From assembly GCA_003554505.1 (NCBI GenBank), contig PWGS01000113.1, forward strand, positions 1-9,149: a DNA stretch of 9,149 nucleotides, written 5' to 3'. Positions 1 through 5,949 of the stretch are shown piece after piece. Below the pieces are notes generated by a model. The model made no database searches. It saw only the letters and a program-made list of their open reading frames with translations, and was not told where the DNA came from. Position numbers and translations under genes: made by a program. This DNA is from Desulfonatronospira sp. (GTDB lineage Bacteria; Desulfobacterota; Desulfovibrionia; Desulfovibrionales; Desulfonatronovibrionaceae). Positions within the stretch are counted from its first letter, which is position 1. Each line of letters starts with the position of its first letter.

Positions 1-107
1 CGCCAGTAGCCCCGTGGAAGGCCGTGCTCCACCTTGCAGGAGGCCATACAGGCCTTGCAGTCGATGCACACCGATGAGTCGACGACCATGGCGTATTTCT
101 TTTTCAT
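1..107 (-). CDS. 4Fe-4S ferredoxin-type electron-transfer subunit (partial, N-terminus only)
   Basis: Only the first 35 codons are inside the window; the gene continues past the left edge. The visible N-terminus has no signal peptide and carries C14-x2-C17-x2-C20-x3-C24, a classic [4Fe-4S] ferredoxin motif, preceded by the MVVDSSVCIDCKAC pattern usual in the NrfC/PsrB/DmsB-type iron-sulfur subunits of molybdenum respiratory enzymes. Such subunits hold several cubanes and pass electrons between the catalytic subunit and a membrane quinone-reactive subunit. Its ATG overlaps the stop of the catalytic subunit by one base (TGATG at 105-109), and AAGGTGAG just upstream is a good ribosome binding site, so the two proteins are probably translationally coupled and made in equal amounts. 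It presumably crosses the membrane with its Tat-exported partner. Cluster number and total length cannot be seen. Confidence 0.85.
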   Translation of the reverse strand, partial: MKKKYAMVVDSSVCIDCKACMASCKVEHGLPRGYW

Positions 108-2293
108 CAGCTCACCTTCCTAACGTTTACAAAGGTCTCATGCATGGCCATGTTGCCGCAGATACTGTCGCGCTCATCTTCCAGGACTTCGGCAATGCTG
201 GCACCTTTGTTGTATATAAGGCTCATCTGCGGAGACAAAGCACCAAATCCGGTGACCATGTAAACAGTCTGTTTTTCAATGCCTTCATCGATTTCCAGCC
301 TCAACCTGCCTTTGCCGGCACTGCTTTCAACTTCCACCATGTCTCCGTCTTCCAGGCCCAGTTTTAGGGCTGGTTCTGGATTCATATGCAATGTGTTTTC
401 CTCCATGAATTCGGTAAGCAGCTCATTGTTGATTCTGCTCTGGGTAAAAAAGGCCGGTCTGCCCACCACCATCCGGAATTGGTCATCCCGGGGGTTTCTG
501 GGAGGACTGTATACAGGCATAGGCTCAATGCCCCATTGTTCGTAGCGCTGGTTATATAGTTCCTTAATTCCGCTCAGGGTTTTCATGGGATCTCCTTCAT
601 AAATACCGTAGGCCTTGCTTGGATTGAAGTAGATCCCATCCTGGCGCATTACTTCCAGCGCACCCTCCAGGTCCTTAACCTGCTTTTGCCTGAACTCTTC
701 CATGGTAAAATCAAAATGATGCTCCAGGTCCATTCTTTTGGCCAGTTCTTTGATAATCCATAATGGTGGTCTGGAATCGAACATGTCATCTATCACAGGC
801 TCTCTTATAAAGGCGCAGGCACATGCTGATGAGCCCTGCAGGGCATGGACAGGGTCGTCTCTTTCAAGAAAGCTGTTTCCAGGCAGAACCCCGTCTGCAA
901 ACCAGGCAGAATCAGTCATCATAATATCAATGTTTACGAAAAAATCGATGTTTTCAAGCATCCTGATTGTTTTCTGGCGGTTGGCTCCGGTCTGCATGAA
1001 ATTGGTCTTGAAAGAGAACCAGCCCCGTACAGGGTAGGGCTCCTGCCTGATGATGGCTTCGCGCATAATCTGAAAAGAACCCACGTGGTTGAAAAGGCCT
1101 GGAACGACTCCTGCGTCCACACGGTCCGGGGGGTTCTCAGGAATCCAGGGAATCTCATAGTCCGGGGAACTTACTCCCACCTCGCGCGAGGCCATGAGTC
1201 CACCCGGGCGATCCCAGTTGTCCAGCAGTACGTTCACTATAGCCCTGGACCTCATGATCTGAGTGGATCCTTCATAGTCCGAAGAGCGACGCCCTGGATA
1301 TACCATGGCCCTGGGAGCCGCTTCTGTAATTTCCTTGGCTATCCTGGTGATGTCTTCGGCCGGGATGCCGCACTCTTTTTCAGCCCATTCAGGAGTATAG
1401 TCCTTTATATGCTCTACAAACTGATCGTAGCCATAAGTCTTGTCCGGGCAACAGAAGCGCTCCTCTTTGACGATGACGTGGCTTAAGGCCAGAAAAAAGG
1501 CCATGTCCGTGCCTGGACGGATCTGGTGCCATTCATCTGCTATGGCCGCTGTCTTGGTGAACCTGGGATCCAGGACTACTATTTTGCAGCCGTTTTTCTT
1601 GGCCTGGATAAAGTCAATGGTGTCCGGGGTCATTATGGCTTCCATGGGATTGGACCCGGAAATGATTATATACTTGCTGTGCAGGACATCTCCGGTGGGA
1701 ACTTCCCCGAAAGTATCCAGGTAGGCCCTGTTGCGGCTGAGAAGGCACATGGATTCGTGATTTGTGTAGTTGTAGGAACCGAAAACATCGCAAAACATCT
1801 GTACGAAGCGGCTTTGAGAGTCTACTCCGGGGGTAAACATCACCCCACAGGGAGTGTACTCGTCCGCTATTTTAAGCAGCTGCTCGGCTGTATAGTCCAG
1901 TGCAGTCTCCCAGCTGACTCTTTCCCACTTGCCTTCGCCCCGCTTGCCTTTGCGCATCAGGGGATATTTCAGGCGGTCAGGGCTGTATACATGCTGCACC
2001 CCTGCATTACCCTTGGCACAGATCATCCCCCTGGATTTTCTGCAGTTGGGGTTTGGGTCCAGTTTTTTTATTACACCGTTCTGCTTGCGAGCGATCATTC
2101 CGCAACGGTTAAAGCACATGTCACAGGCTGTATACTGGGAGGTAACTTCACCCTGAGGTCTGGAACCCGAGGCATGAGCCCTGGGTACAAGGCCCTTGAC
2201 CAGGGGGCTGTTTATACCGGCTCCGACGGCTGCAGCAGCCACAGAGCTTTTGAGAAAGCCCCTTCTGCTAATATTGTTTTTGCCGTCTTTCAT
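107..2293 (-). CDS. Tat-exported molybdopterin oxidoreductase, catalytic subunit (DMSO reductase family, PsrA/PhsA-like)
   Basis: This 728-residue protein is the catalytic subunit of a periplasmic molybdenum (or tungsten) respiratory enzyme. The N-terminus has a Tat signal (SRRGFLK at 9-15, then an Ala-rich stretch to about residue 41). The [4Fe-4S] site C57-x2-C60-x3-C64-x27-C92 is complete and is followed by AKG, the usual basic residue between cluster and cofactor. The molybdopterin domain spans roughly 105-520. C183 in the NHESMC segment lies where family members place the metal ligand; this assignment is inferred from position. The C-terminal molybdopterin dinucleotide-binding domain runs from about 605 to 725, with the typical HMNPEPALKLGLEDGD motif. 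Length fits polysulfide, thiosulfate or tetrathionate reductase-like enzymes (around 750) better than formate dehydrogenase, and no selenocysteine is evident. A strong AAGGAG site six bases before the ATG supports the start. It lies between a cytochrome c gene and an Fe-S subunit gene. The substrate cannot be read from sequence; arsenate, sulfur-compound or other oxyanion chemistry, and either direction, remain possible. Confidence 0.9.
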   Translation of the reverse strand: MKDGKNNISRRGFLKSSVAAAAVGAGINSPLVKGLVPRAHASGSRPQGEVTSQYTACDMCFNRCGMIARKQNGVIKKLDPNPNCRKSRGMICAKGNAGVQHVYSPDRLKYPLMRKGKRGEGKWERVSWETALDYTAEQLLKIADEYTPCGVMFTPGVDSQSRFVQMFCDVFGSYNYTNHESMCLLSRNRAYLDTFGEVPTGDVLHSKYIIISGSNPMEAIMTPDTIDFIQAKKNGCKIVVLDPRFTKTAAIADEWHQIRPGTDMAFFLALSHVIVKEERFCCPDKTYGYDQFVEHIKDYTPEWAEKECGIPAEDITRIAKEITEAAPRAMVYPGRRSSDYEGSTQIMRSRAIVNVLLDNWDRPGGLMASREVGVSSPDYEIPWIPENPPDRVDAGVVPGLFNHVGSFQIMREAIIRQEPYPVRGWFSFKTNFMQTGANRQKTIRMLENIDFFVNIDIMMTDSAWFADGVLPGNSFLERDDPVHALQGSSACACAFIREPVIDDMFDSRPPLWIIKELAKRMDLEHHFDFTMEEFRQKQVKDLEGALEVMRQDGIYFNPSKAYGIYEGDPMKTLSGIKELYNQRYEQWGIEPMPVYSPPRNPRDDQFRMVVGRPAFFTQSRINNELLTEFMEENTLHMNPEPALKLGLEDGDMVEVESSAGKGRLRLEIDEGIEKQTVYMVTGFGALSPQMSLIYNKGASIAEVLEDERDSICGNMAMHETFVNVRKVS

Positions 2294-2346
2294 ATAAACT
2301 CCTTGAGTTTAAGTTAAAACTTATGTGTATACTAATTTCACAGGTG

Positions 2347-2381
2347 CCATTATCCGGAAAGTTGAATTTTCCGGATAATGG
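2347..2381 (-). other. Perfect 14-bp hairpin between the cytochrome and molybdoenzyme genes
   Basis: The arms at 2347-2360 and 2368-2381 (CCATTATCCGGAAA and its exact complement) enclose a 7-nt loop. It lies in the 107-nt gap after the cytochrome stop and before the molybdoenzyme start. In the minus-strand transcript it is followed by CACCTGTGAAAT, not a U-run, so it is not a standard intrinsic terminator. A role in mRNA processing or 3'-end protection, making cytochrome and enzyme at different levels, is the more likely reading. A protein-binding operator is also possible because the arms form a 35-bp dyad. Confidence 0.7.
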
Positions 2382-2400
2382 ACGTAATTAAGTTTTGATG

Positions 2401-2736
2401 TTATCCGCAGGTTTCAGGAGTCGGAGAATCTGCTGCACCCTGATGCAGGTAGGTGTGGACATGGATCAGCATGTCTTCATCAATTTCCCAGTGCTCGTAG
2501 CAGGGCAGGGCCTGTACATCTTCGAACACCTCGTTCCACTCAGCCTGTCTTTTAGCGTCTGGCCCCAGATATTCACCAGCAGGCTCCTGCTGAGGGTTTT
2601 CCATGTGACAGGGGCGGCATTCCTGACGGAACAAAAAGCGTCCCTGGCGGGGGTTGCCGTCCAGCATGGCCAGGCCGATTCCAACCTGGGTTGCAAAAAT
2701 TGCGGCTGCCATGGCCAGAATAATCAATTTCCTCAT
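2401..2736 (-). CDS. Secreted small monohaem cytochrome c
   Basis: This is a 111-residue periplasmic electron carrier, probably the redox partner of the molybdoenzyme encoded next. Residues 1-23 form a Sec signal peptide (MRKLIILAMAAAIF, hydrophobic, ending near GLA). One haem-binding motif, CRPCH, is at 40-44. M89 or one of H82, H92, H94 and H98 could be the distal axial ligand. Two additional cysteines, C79 and the penultimate C110 (TPETCG end), are not part of a haem motif and could pair in the oxidising periplasm. The ATG at 2736 is preferred to the in-frame ATG at 2772: it has AAGGAGG five bases upstream and puts the signal peptide at the very N-terminus. This is the first gene after the sigma-54-type promoter. 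I do not recognise a named cytochrome family. Multihaem QrcA-type cytochromes are excluded by the single CxxCH. Confidence 0.85.
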   Translation of the reverse strand: MRKLIILAMAAAIFATQVGIGLAMLDGNPRQGRFLFRQECRPCHMENPQQEPAGEYLGPDAKRQAEWNEVFEDVQALPCYEHWEIDEDMLIHVHTYLHQGAADSPTPETCG

Positions 2737-2829
2737 AACTGCCTCCTTATAAGTTGAATCTGTTGGTTTCATGGCTGGTTCACCTCTGTGCTGAAAGCCA
2801 AAATTAATAAAATCTTTACCTCACATACA

Positions 2830-2845
2830 AGCACGAATTATGCCA
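2830..2845 (-). promoter_or_regulatory. Sigma-54 (-24/-12) promoter of the cytochrome/molybdoenzyme operon
   Basis: Read on the minus strand the site is TGGCATAATTCGTGCT. It has TGGCA at -24 and GTGC at -12, with the invariant GG and GC at the required spacing (consensus TGGCAC-N5-TTGCA; TGGCA and TGC match). Transcription would begin near 2819, leaving an untranslated leader of about 83 nt before the cytochrome ATG at 2736. A gene for a sigma-54 activator starts divergently about 170 bp away, which makes this assignment much stronger than the motif alone. Confidence 0.75.
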
Positions 2846-2902
2846 TTATTTTGTTATCTTGATTGGGGGCAGCCAGCAAGTCGTTTTTTGCATACTTATT
2901 AA

Positions 2903-2996
2903 AACAAGGTTTCAGGGGTTGTGTTGATTAAAAAAAATGTATATTTAAACAAGTGATTAATCACTGAAGGTTTTTAAAGTTGAGTTGAACCTTGTT
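2903..2996. repeat. Separated inverted repeat AACAAGGTT / AACCTTGTT flanking the palindrome
   Basis: A 9-bp arm at 2903-2911 is the exact reverse complement of 2988-2996, 76 bp apart, and the two bracket the palindrome at 2952-2965. A third shorter copy, AAGGTT at 2967-2972, could alternatively pair with AACCTT at 2988-2993 in the leader of the regulator mRNA. These could be extra regulator half-sites or leader structure. Chance occurrence in AT-rich DNA cannot be excluded. Confidence 0.35.
2952..2965. promoter_or_regulatory. Perfect palindrome AGTGATTAATCACT, candidate upstream activator site
   Basis: This 14-bp perfect dyad is centred about 140 bp upstream of the predicted sigma-54 transcription start (near 2819), typical of enhancer sites bound by dimers of NtrC-type activators. 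It is also about 50 bp upstream of the regulator's own ATG, so the same site could control the regulator gene. The half-site spacing (GTGA-N4-TCAC) is shorter than that of CRP or FNR boxes (N6 between the TGA and TCA cores), so those regulators are less likely. No convincing sigma-70 promoter for the divergent gene could be picked out. Confidence 0.55.
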
Positions 2997-3016
2997 AAAT
3001 CAGCAGGTTAAAGATT

Positions 3017-4417
3017 ATGCTGAAAAATAAATGTGTTAATATCTACTGCAAGGACATTGTGGAGATTATGCAGGAAGGCCTGATGGTTATCGCCGAGGAC
3101 GGCACTATCCAGATGGTCAATAAAGCCCTGGAGAACATTACCGGATACTCCAAGGATGAAATTCTTGGGCAGAGATGCACTATTTTCAGGTGCGATGCAT
3201 GTAAGGCGGTCAGGCAGGCTACAAGCCAGGCCTGGTGCCAGCTTTTCGAGAAAAAAGAACAGGTGGTAAAACGCAAATGCCACCTTATGCGCAAGGACGG
3301 TTCATATATTACCGTTCTTAAAACAGCCACAGTCCTTTGCGATGACCAGGGCCAGACCATGGGGGCAGTGGAAATCGTGACCGACATTTCTGAAATGGAC
3401 AGACTGGACCGTCAGCTGCGCCAGCTTTCCAGGACCCTGGATGAGGAATCCAATTTTCAGGGTATCGTGGGGCATTCAAGTCAGATGAAGAAGCTCTTTG
3501 AACTGGTGGAAAAAGCCTCTCAAAGCGACTTTCCTGTTTTTATTTTCGGGGAATCCGGCACCGGAAAAGAACTGGTAGCCCAGGCCATTCATAACCTGAG
3601 CCCCAGGGCGGAGCAGCCCTATATCCAGGTCAACTGCGCCGCCCTGAACGAATCCCTCCTGGAAAGCGAGCTTTTCGGGCATGTCAAGGGGGCATTTACC
3701 GGTGCCCTGCAGCACCGTAAAGGGCTCTTCGAGGCAGCTCACAAAGGTGATATTTTTCTGGACGAAATAGGAGACCTGCCCATGTCCATGCAGGTCAAGC
3801 TGCTTCGCGTCCTGGAAACCAAGACCTTTGAGCGGGTGGGAGATAACCGCACCATATCCGTGGACCTTCGTTTCATCACTGCAACCAACAAAAATCTGCC
3901 CGACCTTATCGCAAAGGGGGATTTCCGTGAGGATCTTTTCTACCGCATAAATGTCATTCCCATTCACCTTCCTCCATTACGGGAACGTATTGAAGATGTG
4001 CCGCACCTGGTAGACTTTTTCATCAAGAGGCTTACCAGGAAAAACAAGAAGAATGTTCAGGGACTTAGTCCTGAATCAATGCGTATTTTCATGCAGTACT
4101 CCTGGCCGGGAAATGTCCGGGAGCTCAAAAGCGCCCTGGAGGACAGCTATGTCCTGGCTGATGGAGATACGATCCAGCCGGAGCATATGCCGGAATACTT
4201 AAAGCAGGGAGGCACAGGAGGCTCTGGTCCTTTGGAGGGGCAACCCAGAGCTTCCGGCAACGTTAACGAACGCCAGAGGCAGGAGTTGATAGAGGCCTTG
4301 AAGCAAAGCAGCGGCAACAAGTCCCAGGCGGCCAGAATGCTTGGTATCAACCGGGGCACGGTGCTTAACCGCATGCGCAAGTACGGCATAGATCTGCAGC
4401 GGGATGTTGTTTATTAG
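3017..4417 (+). CDS. Sigma-54-dependent transcriptional activator with Cys-rich PAS sensor domain
   Basis: This 466-residue protein is an NtrC-family enhancer-binding protein that would use ATP to open sigma-54 promoters. An N-terminal PAS domain (about 11-127) replaces the receiver domain, so the signal is sensed directly rather than through a phosphorelay. The PAS core holds an unusual cluster, C54-x4-C59-x2-C62, plus C74, C88 and C108. A short linker leads to the AAA+ domain (about 147-375): Walker A GESGTGKE at 178-185, sigma-54 contact loop GAFTGA at 225-230, Walker B IFLDE at 246-250, arginine-finger region FREDLFYR at 303-310, and WPGNVREL at 363-370. The C-terminus (about 418-456) is a Fis-type helix-turn-helix (NKSQAARMLGINRGTVLNRM). 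All parts needed for activation are intact. It is divergent from the cytochrome/molybdoenzyme operon, whose promoter has sigma-54 elements, so that operon is the obvious target. The ATG at 3017 has only a weak AGGTT site upstream, suggesting low expression. The ligand is unknown. Confidence 0.93.
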   Translation: MLKNKCVNIYCKDIVEIMQEGLMVIAEDGTIQMVNKALENITGYSKDEILGQRCTIFRCDACKAVRQATSQAWCQLFEKKEQVVKRKCHLMRKDGSYITVLKTATVLCDDQGQTMGAVEIVTDISEMDRLDRQLRQLSRTLDEESNFQGIVGHSSQMKKLFELVEKASQSDFPVFIFGESGTGKELVAQAIHNLSPRAEQPYIQVNCAALNESLLESELFGHVKGAFTGALQHRKGLFEAAHKGDIFLDEIGDLPMSMQVKLLRVLETKTFERVGDNRTISVDLRFITATNKNLPDLIAKGDFREDLFYRINVIPIHLPPLRERIEDVPHLVDFFIKRLTRKNKKNVQGLSPESMRIFMQYSWPGNVRELKSALEDSYVLADGDTIQPEHMPEYLKQGGTGGSGPLEGQPRASGNVNERQRQELIEALKQSSGNKSQAARMLGINRGTVLNRMRKYGIDLQRDVVY

Positions 4418-4453
4418 GATTATGGATTAGGGGGTATGGCTCAGCTCTGGTGA

Positions 4454-4606
4454 TCGGGGTCGGGGTCGGGGTCGGTATCGGAATCGATATCGAAAGAATT
4501 AGGCAGCTTTTTACATGACTGTGCCTGCCGGATTTGATTCTGACTTCGACCCTCTCCGAGCTGTAGGCTTTCCGAGCCGGAAGCCGATACCGATCCCGAC
4601 CCCGAT
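4454..4606. repeat. TCGGGG-type hexamer array with 23-bp inverted repeat in convergent spacer
   Basis: Seven consecutive hexamers with a TCG start fill 4454-4495: TCGGGG three times, then TCGGTA, TCGGAA, TCGATA, TCGAAA. The segment 4459-4481 is the inverted complement of 4584-4606 at 21 of 23 positions, and both mismatches would be G-U pairs in the plus-strand RNA. The loop is 102 nt. The spacer (4418-4677) separates two convergent genes, so the structure could act as a transcription barrier, but no U-run directly follows the right arm. Closely spaced GGGG runs at 4456, 4462 and 4468 also give G-quadruplex potential. No gene is seen in this spacer. Confidence 0.7.
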
Positions 4607-4661
4607 GATAAGCGTAAGCACAGACAATTAAGAGGCCAGGGGCAATTTTTTCGCTTGGGTT

Positions 4662-4676
4662 GCGGGCATGGCCCGC
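4662..4676. other. Short GC hairpin at the 3' end of the radical SAM gene
   Basis: GCGGGC at 4662-4667 and GCCCGC at 4671-4676 form a 6-bp GC stem with a 3-nt loop, immediately after the TAA stop of the minus-strand gene. In the minus transcript it is followed by A-rich sequence (AACCCAAGCGAAAAAA), so it lacks the U-tract of an intrinsic terminator. It may mark the 3' end of the operon or only protect it. Confidence 0.35.
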
Positions 4677-4677
4677 G

Positions 4678-5940
4678 TTAATCCGGACCCAGGCAGGGGT
4701 TGAAATACCCGAATTCGATCCAGGGACACTCCTTTTTCAGCCTGGTCATGAAGTTTTTAAGTCCCATCCCCGGTCCCAAGGCCCTGTCCCCGGCCAGTTC
4801 CAGATATATATCCGGATCCAGATTCATGTTGCGCATCTGGATAAAATCTATTCTGTGGTCCTGGACGAGACCGGCGATTCTCTCCATCTGGTCCTCTGTA
4901 TCTGTAACCCCTGGAAAATAAAGAAGGTTAAGGGAAATGAACATATTGTGCTCCCTGGCCAGGGCTATGCTCCGGATTACGTCTTCAAACCCGTACCCTC
5001 TGGGGCGGTAGTAGATATGGTAGAATTCCGGTTCTGCGCTGTTGAGGCTGACCCGTATGGAATCCATGCCGGCCCGGGCCAGGCGGGGGATAAATTCCGG
5101 CAGGGAAGCGTTGGTATTGATGTTTATGGTCGCAGCCGGAACCTGCTGTCTGACCTGCTGCACAGCCTGGATGATTGTTCCGGCCCGGGTAAGGGGCTCG
5201 CCCTCGCAGCCCTGACCGAAGGACAGGATGGGCCGTTTTTCCTTCCTGCAGTGTTCCAGCATGACTTCTTTTATCTCCCCGGGGGAGGGGGTGAAGTCAA
5301 TGCGGGCCTGGGTGGCCTGCATGCCGGAATCGTCTGGCTGATATGAAATGCATCCAACGCAGGCGGCGTTGCATTCCCGGGCTGTGGGCAGGGGGGCTTC
5401 AAAGCGTCCCAGGGCCAGATTCCTGGCGGCAGGGCAGCAGTAGTTCAGGGCGCATCCGGCCAGGTGGCTGATGAGCCTGTTTTTCGGGTACCTGCGAAGC
5501 AAGTCCCTCGCCCCGCGGTTGATTTTATCCTGGGGGATGCCGCAGAAGTTTTGCCTCTGGTCCTTGTCCACCTGGAGGGCGGATATCCAGAATCTGTCCC
5601 GGAAATATCCCACCGCACCGTAAGCATAAAGAGGCAGCCTGGGAGCACTGTCTTCCTTTGCATAGGCGGCCGTGGCACAAAGGGTGTGCCCGGGGCTGGC
5701 GAATCCGGCCAGGGCCAGCCCTTCCATTACCTCCACCTGCCCGGTTTCAGGATCCAGGCCCAGAGCCTTTCTGCCGGGGAGCAGAAACAGATCGCTTGTC
5801 TCAGGCAGGGGCATCATCTCGTCGGGGCGGGGCAGGGCCAGTTCTCTGCCCCGGCGCACAAGCATTAGAAGCCCAGGTTCATCGTATATCCGTCCCTGAG
5901 CGTCCGCGTAGACCAGATGTGGAGTCTTTGATGTGGGCAT
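4678..5940 (-). CDS. Radical SAM protein with uncharacterised N-terminal domain
   Basis: This 420-residue protein carries the radical SAM cluster motif C190-x3-C194-x2-C197 (CNAACVGC), followed by a core barrel with the GEP-type motif (FGQGCEGEPL, 241-250), ININTNASL at 272-280, and IRVSLNS at 295-301, all usual in SAM-binding enzymes of this superfamily. The first 185 residues are not a standard radical SAM extension. They include a VGYFRDRFWISALQVD segment (110-124) and extra cysteines C88, C133, C163, C168 and C169, which could hold a second cluster. There is no SPASM-type Cys-rich tail; the C-terminus has only C405 and C416. The start lies 9 nt after the SPOR gene with a weak ribosome binding site, so translation may depend on the upstream gene. 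It is the last gene of the fabD-argS cluster. The substrate is unknown; protein, peptide or RNA modification are all possible. Confidence 0.85.
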   Translation of the reverse strand: MPTSKTPHLVYADAQGRIYDEPGLLMLVRRGRELALPRPDEMMPLPETSDLFLLPGRKALGLDPETGQVEVMEGLALAGFASPGHTLCATAAYAKEDSAPRLPLYAYGAVGYFRDRFWISALQVDKDQRQNFCGIPQDKINRGARDLLRRYPKNRLISHLAGCALNYCCPAARNLALGRFEAPLPTARECNAACVGCISYQPDDSGMQATQARIDFTPSPGEIKEVMLEHCRKEKRPILSFGQGCEGEPLTRAGTIIQAVQQVRQQVPAATININTNASLPEFIPRLARAGMDSIRVSLNSAEPEFYHIYYRPRGYGFEDVIRSIALAREHNMFISLNLLYFPGVTDTEDQMERIAGLVQDHRIDFIQMRNMNLDPDIYLELAGDRALGPGMGLKNFMTRLKKECPWIEFGYFNPCLGPD

Positions 5941-5949
5941 GGCTTATTT

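Noticed and set aside
1526..2317. 263-codon open frame on the plus strand opposite the molybdoenzyme gene
   Set aside because: It lies fully antisense to a gene with complete family motifs, and its translation shows no recognisable domain; similar frames opposite the regulator (3476-3967), argS/fabD (7762-8499) and the radical SAM gene (4660-5346) were rejected for the same reason.
2344..2349. Perfect TGGCAC (-24 element) on the minus strand upstream of the molybdoenzyme gene
   Set aside because: Twelve bases on, the -12 position reads AAAT with no GC, so it lacks the second invariant element of a sigma-54 promoter.
107..2736. Assignment of the operon as the Qrc quinone reductase complex
   Set aside because: QrcA is a multihaem cytochrome, whereas the cytochrome here has a single CxxCH, and the enzyme keeps a complete cluster motif and a plausible metal-ligand cysteine.
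2737..2772. Longer cytochrome start at 2772 adding 12 residues
   Set aside because: The ATG at 2736 has a near-perfect AAGGAGG at correct spacing and gives a normal signal peptide; the longer form would bury the signal behind a charged polar extension.
4646..4651. T6 run as the end of an intrinsic terminator for the regulator gene
   Set aside because: Only a 3-bp GCC/GGC stem precedes it, too weak for a terminator.
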